Part shown: in pieces, positions 23,170 through 35,164 of the stretch
Layout: every line of letters starts with the position of its first letter
Position numbering within the stretch: position 1 is the first letter of the stretch
Assembly (NCBI GenBank): GCA_039881145.1
Contig: JAYKKI010000004.1
Span: forward strand, 43,185,001-43,249,000
Length of the DNA: 64,000 nt
DNA from: Druceiella hillmani
Taxonomy: Eukaryota; Arthropoda; Insecta; Lepidoptera; Hepialidae
Direction of reading: 5' to 3'
Notes under the pieces: generated by a model
Told to the model about the DNA's origin: nothing
The model's database searches: none
Seen by the model: only the letters and a program-made list of their open reading frames with translations
Made by a program: the position numbers and the translations under genes

Positions 23170-26100
23170 CTATAAGACTTCAAATATTTTTATCTTCTTT
23201 AATGTGATAAAAAATTCACCTAGTACCTGTTCCTGATTAAAGACACTGAAATCATAATGTTAACATGTGGTAAGATGTTAATATTACAATTTTATTATCG
23301 ACCCTGTTCCAACTAGAGATCGCACAAAAGTGCAAAAATCAAGTGGAGATTGTGTAAATCATAAACGTGTTTAATTAGTTTTAATGAAATATTAAATTAT
23401 TGTAAATACTAAAATTTAAAAAAATTTAGGAAACAATTACTTTTTTTAAGAATCATAGTATTAAAAAATTATTTCGTTTTCAAAAATAAAATTAATTTGA
23501 ATAAAAAATTGTCGTGTTATTGGTAAAATAATTAATCAAATTAACAATCCTATAAACTGGTAATCTTTAAAAATGTGTTTATAAAAAAAGGACCGTTTAT
23601 TTTAAATTTTACCTAAGTAAATCTGCAATGAAAATAGAAAAATATAAAATTATGAAAATGAATTTTTAAAATTAAAAAATTAATGTAAGTGATAAATATA
23701 TAACAACACTGTCTTGGGAAAATTAGTATAATCCATTTATTTCAGAAAGACATAGGCTCTATTATATTTCAAAAATATCAAGGAAATTTTTCAATTTACA
23801 GAATATACGAGTGTGTAGAATCCAATCAGATATTTTTAACTTTCAAAATGCATTTCGTCCTCATATAAAGAATATTTCCCTCTTAACCTAAAATAAAAAA
23901 ATGCATCTTGCATTACGGTGTAAAATAACCTTTTCCATTTCAACTTTCGCTTTTCCAAATTAAGCATATATATTTTTAAATATATTCGCGTTTCTAAAAG
24001 TTCATTATAAAAAAGTTCATTCCCATGACTAAGTATGTCTGTTCATTTTTGTGTGCTTTTAAATATGGATACCCGTCATAAACGATTTACAAATATTTCT
24101 TATGTAATTAAACAAGTTTATAAATTAGGTTAAGCCATTAAGAATATCAAAATTGATAGATGAACGGTTTCGGAGATTACTCTTAAATTCGTGTGTTTTA
24201 ATCCCCGGGATATCTAAGATATTTTTGTAGGTTTCAAGGTATCATATGAGTTTCCATATTTATTTTTATAAATAGGAAAACTGACTACCATTCACTGACT
24301 CAATACTCGAATTGAGGTAATAGGGCCGTATCACCAATAATTGTTTTCAAGCAAAAATCTGCGATGACAAATATTTTTAGGCATCTTGCTTAAATATATA
24401 CCAGTTAAATATAATTTGGGCAAGAAGATGCCGTTTTCAGCAGAAAACGGTCTTCGCTTACCTTACTTGTATTATTAATTATTCAGAAGTAGATAATTAT
24501 AACTAATGTCAGATTGCTTTATATTAGACCAGAAAAAAATATTTTTTGAACCGAGTTAAAATATAATACAGGCAGGATCAATTATGTTATTCTAATGCAT
24601 TAAATGTTAATTCTCAAAAATACTAAAGTAAAAAAGGCAATAAGTAAAAAAAGTTTAAAGGTTAAGCTAGCTACTATATGAACAGAAGAGTTTTTACAAT
24701 TAAACAATAAATGAACGATATTTAAAAAAAAATGAAAAAAAATCATATGAAAGTGTGAAGTTAAGTTTTTTGATTATTTGTTTTTTCTGTGTACCTTATT
24801 TTTGAATATATTAAATTCTTACAAAAAAACTATAAAACTTTTTTTCAATAATAAGAAAAAGTCCGCTAAAAATGACAACAATTAATTGCTCATATTTCTT
24901 CTAGATACGATGAATTCTGTTCAACAGTAAATGTTATGTATCTTATGTCATCCTGCGGTATGTACGTGTATGATATTGTGCTGAAGATTGTAATTGAAAC
25001 TCGAAAGGTTTTCAGATCATAATTTGAGCCTAGGAGTTCTTGGGGCGATAAATCTCTTACATAATTATGAGGAAATATCAAAATAATTTATGACTGTGTA
25101 TTGTGGTGGCCCTGTATTATTTTTCATCTGAATCACGAGACACTCTCAGAAATATTCTTGAAAATAATAAATAAAATTGACTTAGTCTCCGTATTTCTCT
25201 AAAGGTAGTAGATATCTTTGAGAGTTATAAACTTGAGGTTTTGTTCTGATAAATTTTGAAGTCAACTCGACTGAAGATTGAACAGTGACTAATAAGCTGA
25301 AGATTTGATATTATGCTGAAGATTTGACAATGGCTGTCGGATAAGTCTGATCAGTCACGTTATTAGTAGTACTAACATTGTCTACGGCCATAGAATTGAA
25401 TCTTGTCTAAACACGGTGTCTAGTCACGGTTCCAGACGTTAAGTAACTTCAGCTGAGAAACTAGAATACTAATATATATAGAAGTGAAAGCATTAGATAA
25501 TTTGATTATTATAAATATTATTATTATTAGATTATCTTTTACTTGCAGTGAATGACCTGTAATCTTGAGTATAAATTTAGGTTCTACAACCAAATCACAA
25601 TTCAATTTGATGAGGGTCAAGAAATAAATGGAAATTTATATAATAAAATTATTGAATTAACGAGGAACAGGTACTAGGTGAGTTTTTTAACACATTAAAG
25701 AAGATAAAAATATTGAAAGTCTATATATAAAAATATTTAATAATAAAAAAAAAATATATAAAATAATGGATATATATTTATCTTCTGATAAAATCAGGCA
25801 TTTCGAGGCATCAGCAAATCAGGCATTTGAGATCATCATTTTCGAGGAAAATTCAAGGAATTACAATTGTGGCTAGGGAAATTTTCTATAGAAAGCTCTC
25901 TTTAATTTATCTAGCCATTTCTTGTGATCGAAAATTAACTCTAGTTTTTTCGGATTATCTTTCAAATATTCGTGTGGGCTCTATAACCAAAAATGTAGCT
26001 CTTGAAATTAGCCAAAAATAAAAATCTTGATTTCTTTGTTAATCGATAAATGGAAAAGAAATTGAGGAGTTTTTCGGTCTATATAAGTGATATCTGCAAC

Positions 26101-27280
26101 ATATAATACGTGCAACATTTCCGCGCCACCGTGCGGATAGAATATTAAGAGATTTTTTTATTAGTAGACATAATCTACATTTTTAATGTTTCTAAGTTTC
26201 TGTTATCTTTATTCGGTCTTTGTTATCCATTATTTTATCTCCTTTTTCACTCACGAATTTTCACTTCGAACTTGGAAAATTTCGTGAAATATTACTTTTT
26301 TTAAGAAACTCCTCCTTTCTCCTCGAAACTTTCCTCCTCGTGTGCAAACAAGCAAAAGAATCGACGTCTCCTTGATGCATCAATAACAATTTCAATAGCT
26401 AAATGTTTGATCAACTGCGTTTTTCTCGAAAACTCAATACTTTTTGAGACATTTGCGGAAAATAGAAAAAAACAAATTTTGGTTTTTTAAATATCTCTGA
26501 AATGCTTAAATTTAGTTACAAAAATTTAAGCTATTTTATTATCTCAAAAGTTTTATACGTTTTAAAGAAATCCCAAAAATCTGTGTTAACTCCTTTTCAT
26601 TCACAAAACGTATGGACGTAGAGGGGTTTAACCTGAAAACTCACATCTTGAAGAGAATTCCGAGTAAAGAAAAAAATATTAAAATTAATAATATGACTCA
26701 TTCTTGTCTAGTTTGACCGGTCAATACCAATTCTTGTTTGACTAATTTTAGTTTAATTTAAAATTACTCTGAGCATTTTCCCTATGTTACGACAATATTA
26801 CGTATCTTTCAGAGCACTTTAAAGCCAGTCGCCTATTGAGAAACGAATCACGTAACTTCGTTACTCCCGAATGAAAATATGAAGTTCATACAAAAAAAAT
26901 ACAAAGGCACACACGCACATACGCACGTATGCTCGCACGCTCACACTTTGAGTGTTGCTCAATTAAATGTTGCGAAAGCGACGTCACATGATTATGGTTA
27001 TCACTAATCTCGATGATACTCAAATTATTGACTGGTGTCTAACAATTGTTTATTTTATTCAAAAAGAGAAATTAAGCCTGAATATTTACTAAAATATATA
27101 CACCGAACTTACATTTACTGTTCTTTCGAATATCTTAAGATTTCAGTATTAACTATCATTTAAACCTTAATAATTATAAAAGTCGTAAACGCCTGCCTGT
27201 ATCTAAGAAAGTTTTTATCTTACTGATACAGGTAAATGCCGTCTTCCTTGCTCCAATTAAGTTATTCGATTTCGTTTTGC

Positions 27281-27340
27281 AAGTCAATGTCAGTTTATTT
27301 CGAATTGGATAAGTCAATATCAGTTTATTTCGAATTGAGT
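27281..27340. repeat. Two-copy 30-bp tandem duplication
   Basis: Units 27281-27310 and 27311-27340 differ at three positions. Just upstream, 27196-27232 forms an imperfect hairpin with CCTGTATC/GATACAGG ends. Confidence 0.9.
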
Positions 27341-27892
27341 AGTTGTAAACCTTGCATTCTTCAGGTTTCAGATTGATTTACTTATTTCCAGTCATAGGAA
27401 TAAAAATACCATAATGAATAATGTTATTATATATTATGTTTCATCTAAGCCTTATTTTACAAAATTAAGCGCAACCCAGAGTTCCAACTCGGGTTTTTAT
27501 TAATCGTTAACCTTGTAAACAACATTGGTGGTGTAGGGAAAAATATTCGTGGTTGAAATGAAAATTTCTAAATTAATTTTTTTTTGCAATTAGTTCTCAT
27601 TCTAAATCATTGTAGTAAATTTACACCAATTCATAAAATTATTCTAATTATAATCACTATTTTATTAAGGTTTGTACCTCAAAACGAACAAAAGAACTCT
27701 CATAAGACAACTCACGTGTCTATCCGTCAGTCATAGTCGTTTTTTTCAGACCGCTTTACATAGAAACTTGAAATTTGGCATAGATATTAAACATATTTCA
27801 ATACATAATACATTCAAATATGGCAGTAATTCTGGATGTAATAATTTTTTAAAAATGCATCCCTTTTTTACACTTATGAAGGATATAATATT

Positions 27893-28030
27893 GAATATAT
27901 TTGGCGTTAATTTTGTAGAAATTCATTATTCACAATTAAATGAAACTATATGATGTAGTATTATTTCTACTTTCTTTAATTTCTTTACCACGACATAGGT
28001 TTCGTTGTATTCCAACATGTAAAACGGAGA
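27893..28030 (+). repeat. Palindromic-repeat family, single-arm copy 1
   Basis: From TTGAATATATTTGGCG at 27893 the sequence matches the copies at 44894 and 58742-58607 (inverted) through CACAATTAAATGAAACTA, the run to TTCTTTAATTTCTT and on to about GTTTCGTTGTATT near 28012. It lacks the inverted second arm present at 58480-58703. Read on the minus strand it encodes the tail IQRNLCRGKEIKESRNNTTS ending at a TAA, the same tail seen in the other copies. It sits at the 3' side of the minus-strand Jockey remnant, so it may be that element's 3' end or a separate insertion. Confidence 0.8.
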
Positions 28031-29660
28031 GCCATTTCATTACCATCTCTCAATCACTGCTGACGAATCCATTTACAAGTGTGGTATTACTATATCTTCT
28101 CAATTTTATATGTTGAAGGTCTCTATGGACTGACAATTTTTTTTTGGCTAATTCAATTTTATGTATCGATAATATCCTTCGGTGTTTCATGTTATACTAC
28201 GTTATTCTCGTTGTTTCACTGTTTTGCTTTTCAAGTCAAAATAGATATTTTTGTTACCTATGTATTGAGAAAGGCTTACGATCGCTCTCAGTATTTTGGT
28301 CTGGAAAGTCTTTCAAGTATTTCGATATTGCTGTTGCTTGCCGTTGCTAGTAGCTAGATGTCTTGGGTCAATAGTGGTTTAAATTGCCAATTGTTCTATG
28401 TGTGATTATCATTCTATCAAGTACACGTTTCATAGTACTGTGTCTAATTATTTTCACGTAGAAGAAATGTGTTCCTGGCATGTAATTCATCAGCATAAAT
28501 ATATGCCTAAGTATTAGGTATAGTCTTCCTGAAGAAATTCTTTAATATTTATTTCTGACGTGGATAGATGTTTTTTCTAAGATAAAAGGTTAAGAGTGTA
28601 GATTTACTTTGATTTGCCCTTATTTTTCAGGTGTGTAATAATTCTTCAACTTCATTTGATGACTTTTTAAATATTTGTATACTATCCATGAATTCTCGTA
28701 TAAAGCAAACAACGTTGCGTCGTCCACTAATGCCATGTGTAGTTTTCCAGGTTTGGTAGTTTTCCAGATTTAGGTAACATAACCACCTACGCTACTTCTG
28801 CCGTTCTGGCAAAAATAAGTATCACAAGCAAGCATTGAATATTTTGACAAGTGCCTAAATACTTTCTCCTTATAGTTTTTTTAGAAAATTTAAATCCAAA
28901 AAATCGTGGCCAGTGAATTTCTCTTCTTGTAATGTTTTTATGTCTTTGTATACTTCTCTAAAAAACGTACCTTTTAAAGGCAGACCCATTTAGTATGGGC
29001 TGTTTGCTACTTTTTCACTCCATTGTTTATCTTAGAGTAAGTTTCCGCAAAGGTTTGAAAGACAGTACTAAAAGTTCAGTGAATATATCTTTCCCGCCTC
29101 TAGTTTAGAATTATAATTCTTAATAAATGGGATTGGTTTTTAGGGCATTTTAATTTTCTTGTTTCCTTTTAGGCTAAATGATTTGTATCCGCAGACTGAC
29201 TCAAATTTGGAGAGGTAGGATTGAATACTAGCGTTATTCCAATTTGTAATAAAATGTTTAATTTTTCAGAACATATATTGTTTGTCTATAGGATATCTTT
29301 TCTATGTCATATTTTTATAATTCATGACGCTTAAGAGATTTTCTTTCATCAATTTTTAACATTCCATTAATTTTTTACGTATATTTTTCATAATTTAATA
29401 AAATGTTTAGCTGTCTTTTAGATGCTTCTGCTAAATTTTTATGTTTCCATTTATATTTCTATTCGTTTCTAAGATAATTTTAGTGTTTTGCTTCCGCAGT
29501 AATTATATTTCTACGAGTTTATATTATTATCGTGTATTCTTTTCAGAGATTCTACCAGTACGACAGAAGAGCTGATATTAACGATATCTGGTATATGACA
29601 GAAAATAGTCAGGTCATTTTATTTCCATCTGTTGACCAATAAGTTCAAAGTGGGTGATCT
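28031..29660 (-). pseudogene. Jockey-clade LINE ORF2 fragment A (endonuclease end to RT C-terminus)
   Basis: On the minus strand, from high to low coordinates: TYWSTDGNK near 29620-29650 (the THWPTD..K signature near the end of the Jockey endonuclease); NWNNASIQSYLSKFES near 29205-29255; FTELLVLSFKPL near 29050-29080; and LKGTFFREVYKDIKTLQEEK followed by FTGHDFLDL near 28895-28975, the linker leading into the polymerase. The frame then jumps from a KPGK-like segment directly to LVDDATLFALYENS (28700-28735), the catalytic Y-A-D-D position, here V-D-D. Near 28230-28355 come TASNSNIEILERL and KTFQTKILRAIVSLSQYI, the very characteristic Jockey C-terminal segment, normally GTASNSNIEILQRFQSK. Stops and frameshifts occur throughout. 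The jump at 28735 shows an internal deletion of most of the polymerase palm. Confidence 0.85.
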
Positions 29661-30299
29661 TTAATTTTATGCTATTCTTACATGTTAACTCAAAAAAATG
29701 TAATTACCAATATCAAAAGCGGTGTTATTGTACCTTCTCCACAAATATATTTGCAAACGACCGTAAAGAAATGTGCATTAAGTTGGTGCCAGTTTCTTAT
29801 ATGGTTTCGATTATGTTAACTTTTACCTGGATTGTAGTTACATTTATCTCACTTGCGCACTTTATGGTACATATATAGGGTTTATATTATTCTCTATAAT
29901 TATGTCATTACTTCTATGACTGCTCGTTAATGGGTGATTTGTTGCATACACAAAATAGTATTTGAAACCAATATGGGGTTTTACCGTAAATCTCGTTTTT
30001 GATGTTAATGCTAGTTCTATTTCTTCTCCTTACAGAAAGGTATGAAACTTTCAAACTAATTTTCAACGAATTTTCAGCAAAGTTTTGAATAAAGGTAATG
30101 TTGAACTTATTAAATAAAATAGTTTCCATTTACAAAAATAATAATTATATTTAATTATAAAATTTTATGTGGATAAGAAAATTACGAAAAAATAATAAAA
30201 GTTGGAATAAATCTACATTCTACTGTAAGTCTTCAGACATATTAAATATCAATAACCATATAAGTTCAAAATTTTAAATAATTGGCAATTTTAGTGTTT
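29661..30299 (-). mobile_element. Probable N-terminal endonuclease part of Jockey fragment A
   Basis: This stretch lies upstream of fragment A in the right orientation. The minus-strand frame at 29914-30129 contains INIKNEIYGKTPYWF and FCVCNKSPINE, which could be the endonuclease strands ahead of the C-Y-.-P-P-N segment of Jockey endonucleases, but the match is weak. Placed by position; low certainty. Confidence 0.35.
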
Positions 30300-31160
30300 A
30301 AAACTAAGTTAGGATTCAATTGAATAATTAAACGAGACCCTTAACTTTATCGCGAGTTTTTATTGTAGGCTTGGATTGTGTTCAACCAGTTCGTGGAACA
30401 ACATTATTTTCTTGCTAGTGACAATACGATGGATTTGTTTCGTTGCACCATGATTCTTACTGATAAATTTCTGTTATATCTGTTATATGTTCTTTAATTC
30501 TGCGTACTAAAAACCTTTCAAAGCATTTTCTAATAAACGACAGGATGCTTTTGGATTTGTAAGAGGTAACTTCTTGTAGTTTTCCAGGTTTAGGTTCCGC
30601 CGTTCGAGGAAAAATAAATATCACGACAAGTGCCACAATACTTTTTTCTTATGGTTTTTTTTAGAAAATTTAAATCCATAAAATCAGCCAGTGAATTTCT
30701 CTTCTTGTAATGTTTTTATGTCTTTTTATAATACTTCTATGAAAACGTACCTTTTACGGCAGACCCATTTAACGTGCGCTGTTTGCTGCTTTTTCACTCC
30801 ATTGTTTTTCTCAGCGTAAGTTTCGGCAAAGGTTTGAAAGACAATACTAAAAGTTCAGTGAATATCTCTCTCCTGCCTCTGGTTTAGCTTACTACTCATT
30901 ATAATTCTTAATAAGCGGGATTTGTTTTTAGGGTATTTTAATTTTCTTGTCTCCTTTTGGAGTAAATGTGAGTAAATTTGTATCCGCAGATTGACTCAAA
31001 TTTTGAGAAGTAGGATTGAATGCTAGCGTTATTCCAATTTGTAATAAAATGTTTAATTTTTCAGAAGGTATATTATTTGTCTCTAGGATATCTTTTCCAT
31101 ACCATATTTTTATAGTTCATGACGTTTAAGAATTTTTCTTTAATAAATTTTTAACTTTCA
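30300..31160 (-). pseudogene. Jockey-clade LINE ORF2 fragment B (linker and RT start)
   Basis: The plus-strand sequence 30576-31160 is a diverged duplicate of 28738-29360, so this is a second copy of the same LINE linker. The minus strand reads NWNNASIQSYFSKFES (about 31000-31045), GRREIFTELLVLSFKPLPK (about 30825-30880) and EKNNGVKKQQTAHVKWVC. Unlike fragment A it continues into the polymerase: KPGKLQEVTSYKSKSILSF and IRKCFERFLVRRI (30510-30600), the KPGK...SYRPISLLP...K.FE++ pattern, then HGATKQIHRIV (30420-30455) and NTIQAYNK (about 30365-30390), at the position of the catalytic S-Q-A-F-D-K motif, with Asn for the catalytic Asp. Decay is similar to fragment A. Confidence 0.8.
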
Positions 31161-32825
31161 AAAAATTTCTAAAATTTTAAAGGCGACGATACCATATCGC
31201 GACGACATCACCATATGGTGATAAAAGCTTATTTAAGTTGGATATAAATTGAAATCTTTAAAAACTTATGACTATCTAAATTTAACTTCTTTCTTCTCTT
31301 TTAAAAACCGCTAGAATTTTGATGATTTTGATTTTATAACATATAAAAATTTTCCTATGATATAAACTTGACAAAATGTTTGCTTCCTTTTAACTACTAA
31401 TGGAGATAAAAGTAGGCATGCATATGAGATTTCACAAGCGTAAAATTTTTGTATTTTGCCTATCTCATTAGATATATAATTTTGGTTGCGATAGAATCTC
31501 AATCCAACATTATTGCCAATTATATGATTTAAACTATTATATCCGGTATATTTTAGTTTATTTTTTTTCTTGCCAAATAGATATTTTTTTAATAATGAAT
31601 GTTGGTATTTATTAAAACTGCTAACTTCGAAATTGAAATATTATTTGATTTTTCTCTTTTATTCATTGTTTTTAATAAATGTCAATAACACAACGGAAGT
31701 ATAACATTTATTAATAAAACAAATTTTGAACTCCCCAAAAATGACACGATCGATTCCTTATGGAGTCAAAGTAATTTTGGAAGTAATAAAATAGTTCCAG
31801 CATCATACTACGAGACGCTAATTCACGTAAAGTTCTCATTAGAAAACGAAATATTTAAAGAGCAATTTTATAATCTACACTTTATAAACCAAAACCAATT
31901 CATTCTTTAAAAACAGAGTTGAGTTTAATCGTTCCTAAATAAAATATTGCGAATCACCATTATTTCCAAATTTCAGATCATATGTTACCAGCAGATACCT
32001 ACATCAGATACCGATACCTTGCGTTCGTATCAAGTGTAGATCAGATAGCGAAATTGTTAATTATATTATATTTTTTAACCAAATTTAACATAAACATATG
32101 TAAAACGTCTACCTGAACGAAAGGATTGAATACAATTTTGCTCGAATAAATTTTCTTTATTTCAAATATATAAGATTGATGTCATGGTACAGTGGAATAA
32201 ACCATTAGAGATAAGATCTACACGGAAACAAGCCGATGTGTTTATTCTAATTTTCTTTCATTTGGCGCGCAAACGATTTAAAAAAGAAAACAAGTAATCC
32301 TTTACATATACAAGAAACTGTTATTTAAACTGCAAGCAGTTTTAAGCTTTTTGTTTAAATTTTGTAATGCGCGGATTTGTGATTTTCTATTGATAGACGA
32401 AAGTTAGTGAGTTCATTATGAAATATGCTAAGTTGACCTAAGCTTTATTCAAAAGTTAATTTGGATCCGTCAATTTTGGTATTTAATAAATTTTAAGAAA
32501 TATTATTGACATTCTTGCAGTGTGAAAGGTCACTCAACCAATTTCTAAAGCAAAGTAAATATGTTGAGGATACAGATTATCCAAATGACCTTTCGACCTG
32601 AATATTATTATTTACATTAGACCTTTGCGCATGGTATTAAAATGGTCTGTTTTTTGTGTTGACATGTGTATATTATAATTGTAAGTTAAAGTCTTTGAGG
32701 AAGTAGAATTGCCAAAACAAAAAATTGCGAATACATATATTTAATAAAATAAGGTTCGGTAATTTTCTATATATTGCCATTACAACTTCAAGTTAATCAA
32801 AATAATTTTATTTTGACCTCATAAA

Positions 32826-32919
32826 TGATAATATGTAGAATCCATAGATAATATGTAGAATAATAGAATGATAATATGTAGATAATATGTAGAATTTTGA
32901 CCTCATCAATGATAATATG
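32826..32919. repeat. Irregular tandem array of GATAATATGTAGAA
   Basis: The unit occurs about five times with variable spacers. The first and last are each preceded by GACCTCAT(A/C)AAT, so a longer unit was also duplicated. Confidence 0.85.
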
Positions 32920-34497
32920 TAATCAATCTCACGTTTAAAATAATTAATGGAAAATGGCATGTTGCACACCAATGAGCTAAATGTTTTGGAAAATCAGACT
33001 AAAAGTGGAGAATTGTAAATGGAATATAAATTTTATTTCGAAAAATGTATTCATTATACGTATTTGATGGAGTATAGAAAAAAAATCATATTAAATACAA
33101 AAATCATTAATGGTACCTTACAAATGCTACAATTAATGACAATAACTCGTTTTGCAAATTACATATTTTCATCAAATATGTAAAACAGAAAAGATGATAA
33201 ACTTGCTTTGCTTTCACCTTAACCTATTAAAGATTTAAATAGCAATAATGTAATGTAATCTGACTGCATCTTACTTACTTCTGATAAAAATCTACAATCT
33301 TCGTTTTATGTCAATGATATAAAAATTTATGGAAACAAAACTCTCTTCATGTTGTTCATACGTACGACGTAATACCCGACTGTAACGTTTTCCCCTCTAT
33401 ATGAATGCAGAATAAATAACACGACCTTCCACTTTCCACTCTTCTTAACTAAAAGCATTATGTTGATTCATGACGATACAAAATTACTAGCTCCAGATTT
33501 CAAATAAAATAAAGCGATGCTCTCATAATAGAGAGTAAAGTTCAATCATCGTCTTGCCAAAAATATCCAAACACATTGCCGCTTCAACATCATTAATTTG
33601 TAGAGTAAAACCGTTCTGTAAATATGTTATGTCATTCCACTCATTTATATATTTAAAATTGTCTAGATAAGTTAATAATAAATATAAATCTTAGTACCGG
33701 TATTAGTATTTATAGGACCTGTATTATATTTAGAGAGACTGCAAATATTTTCTTTATAAAGATCACCTAAAACAAAACCAAGGAAATATAACCGAGTCCT
33801 GAAACTAATTATATTTTCGTTATGTTTTCTAAACGTCCACACTTGGACTACAATATATATTCAATGTGTGAAAATCATCAATAAAGGTTCATATTAATTT
33901 TTTTTCTAAGTGGCCTGACAATAAATTTCATAGCAATTTATATTCTAATGATAATCTAATGTAATATACAACCAGCCTTTCTAATATAAGCAAATTGTTT
34001 TTTTATAGTTTTGTAGTAAAAAAAGGATCCTATCTATCCGTTTAGATCAAACCCGAACAGCTTCTATAGGTTTTGACCAATGTTCATGAAATTTCTAAAG
34101 TATATTGTCCATGTGTAGATTTAAATTATCATACAGCAAAATATTTTTTGTGTACCTCTTTATACACATCGGACATCTCATCGAGTAAGGCATCATTGGA
34201 TAGATATTTGAAATGAAAGAAAAATTTTGTTTACCTTCTTTATTTTTAAGGCCCATCTATAAAATATTAAGCTCGAAGCGATATACACAAATGATAATCC
34301 ATATTTTATGCCTGATTCGATCCGCTCTGGGTTGTAATTTTATTATGCTCCCCTCTAATGAGCACCTCTTGCCAGAATAATGATGCCAGCAAAATATTAA
34401 TTTTAATTATCCATCACATAATAATATTGCTTCAATAGTGATAAGAAAAGAGTTTTTTTACTTTCTTTAATATTTTTTTTCTGTTAATAGGTTTCGG

Positions 34498-34555
34498 TCT
34501 TGTCTACCTAGATCGGTTGTCTACCTAGGTCGTTTTTGGTCTTGTCTAACCTGTC
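34498..34555. repeat. Short imperfect repeat of TTGTCTACCTAG
   Basis: TTGTCTACCTAGATCGG (34500), TTGTCTACCTAGGTCG (34518) and TTGTCTAACCTGTCTAGG (about 34543) follow one another. Confidence 0.7.
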
Positions 34556-35164
34556 TAGGGTCTTCTAATAATAGATTTTGGTATTGTTCTTACCGGACAA
34601 GGCATTTAAAAGGCTACCAAGATATCGAATTCGTTTTCAGTCCATGTTGTGTTTTAGGGATGCACAACAATTGATATTTTCGATAACGCTGATCTAAAAG
34701 GTTTTTGCCCAGCAATAATCAGTTGTATTATCAAAAAAACATTCGATAACTACTTATTAACCATATACTTTTCATAGCTGGCTTAGCTCGGCTTTACCGA
34801 GATATGCAGGTTGAAACATGTTTTGGATGCGCGGGTAATTTTTTTAACACTACACGTCATTGGATATTGAGCGTTCTATCTCTAATGAGTATGATATATA
34901 AAAATAAACAAACAGAGCATTCTTAAACGCGTAGGTTGTTAAATCTCTTGTTAACAAATAGTTTAAATAGTATATTAAGTGTGTTGTAACCTATTTGTTT
35001 GGTTTTCACATTTGTTTTTATTTAAATTGACTTATATCAAACTACTTCCGTATAGATAACATTGATATCATAATATTGCCGCGCATTTGTAAAAGTAATC
35101 TAAACGATTCTTGTGTGTGTGGTAATTTTACTATGAAAGAAAAGAGTAAAAAATAACCTCCGCA

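Larger units (their letters stand above)
16571..27892. other. Long A+T-rich interval with microsatellites and short tandem duplications
   Basis: No gene or transposon was recognised in about 11 kb. It contains (TA)n tracts at 21482-21542 and 22868-22920, a CA-rich tract at 19663-19806, a triplicated GTGCTACGACT at 18427-18466, and short tandem duplications near 22532, 23105 and 27281. A somewhat G+C-richer patch at 20300-20390 (minus-strand segment VRERLLELPSRIGYCADGI) might be a tiny transposon remnant, but I could not place it. Confidence 0.45.
31161..35164. other. A+T-rich interval, short tandem repeats only
   Basis: No coding remnant was recognised. It contains a 14-base palindrome TCACCATATGGTGA near 31209, a GATAATATGTAGAA tandem array at 32826-32919, and a CTTGTCTACCTAG-like repeat near 34498-34555. 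The minus-strand open frame at 31311-31502 has no family resemblance. Confidence 0.45.

Noticed and set aside
25260..25330. Repeated CTGAAGATT(T)GA words
   Set aside because: Irregular spacing with unique sequence between them; not a CRISPR array and not a clear tandem repeat.
26830..26945. G+C-richer words with CGCAC repeats and GTAACTTCGTTAC
   Set aside because: Too short, with no coding and no partner sequence; treated as background.
28079..28357. Two overlapping plus-strand open frames of 92 and 68 codons
   Set aside because: They are shadows of the Jockey C-terminal coding on the minus strand (TASNSNIEI, KTFQTKILRAIV).
32826..32919. GATAATATGTAGAA array considered as a CRISPR-like structure
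   Set aside because: Spacers are of variable length and themselves repetitive; the context is eukaryotic.
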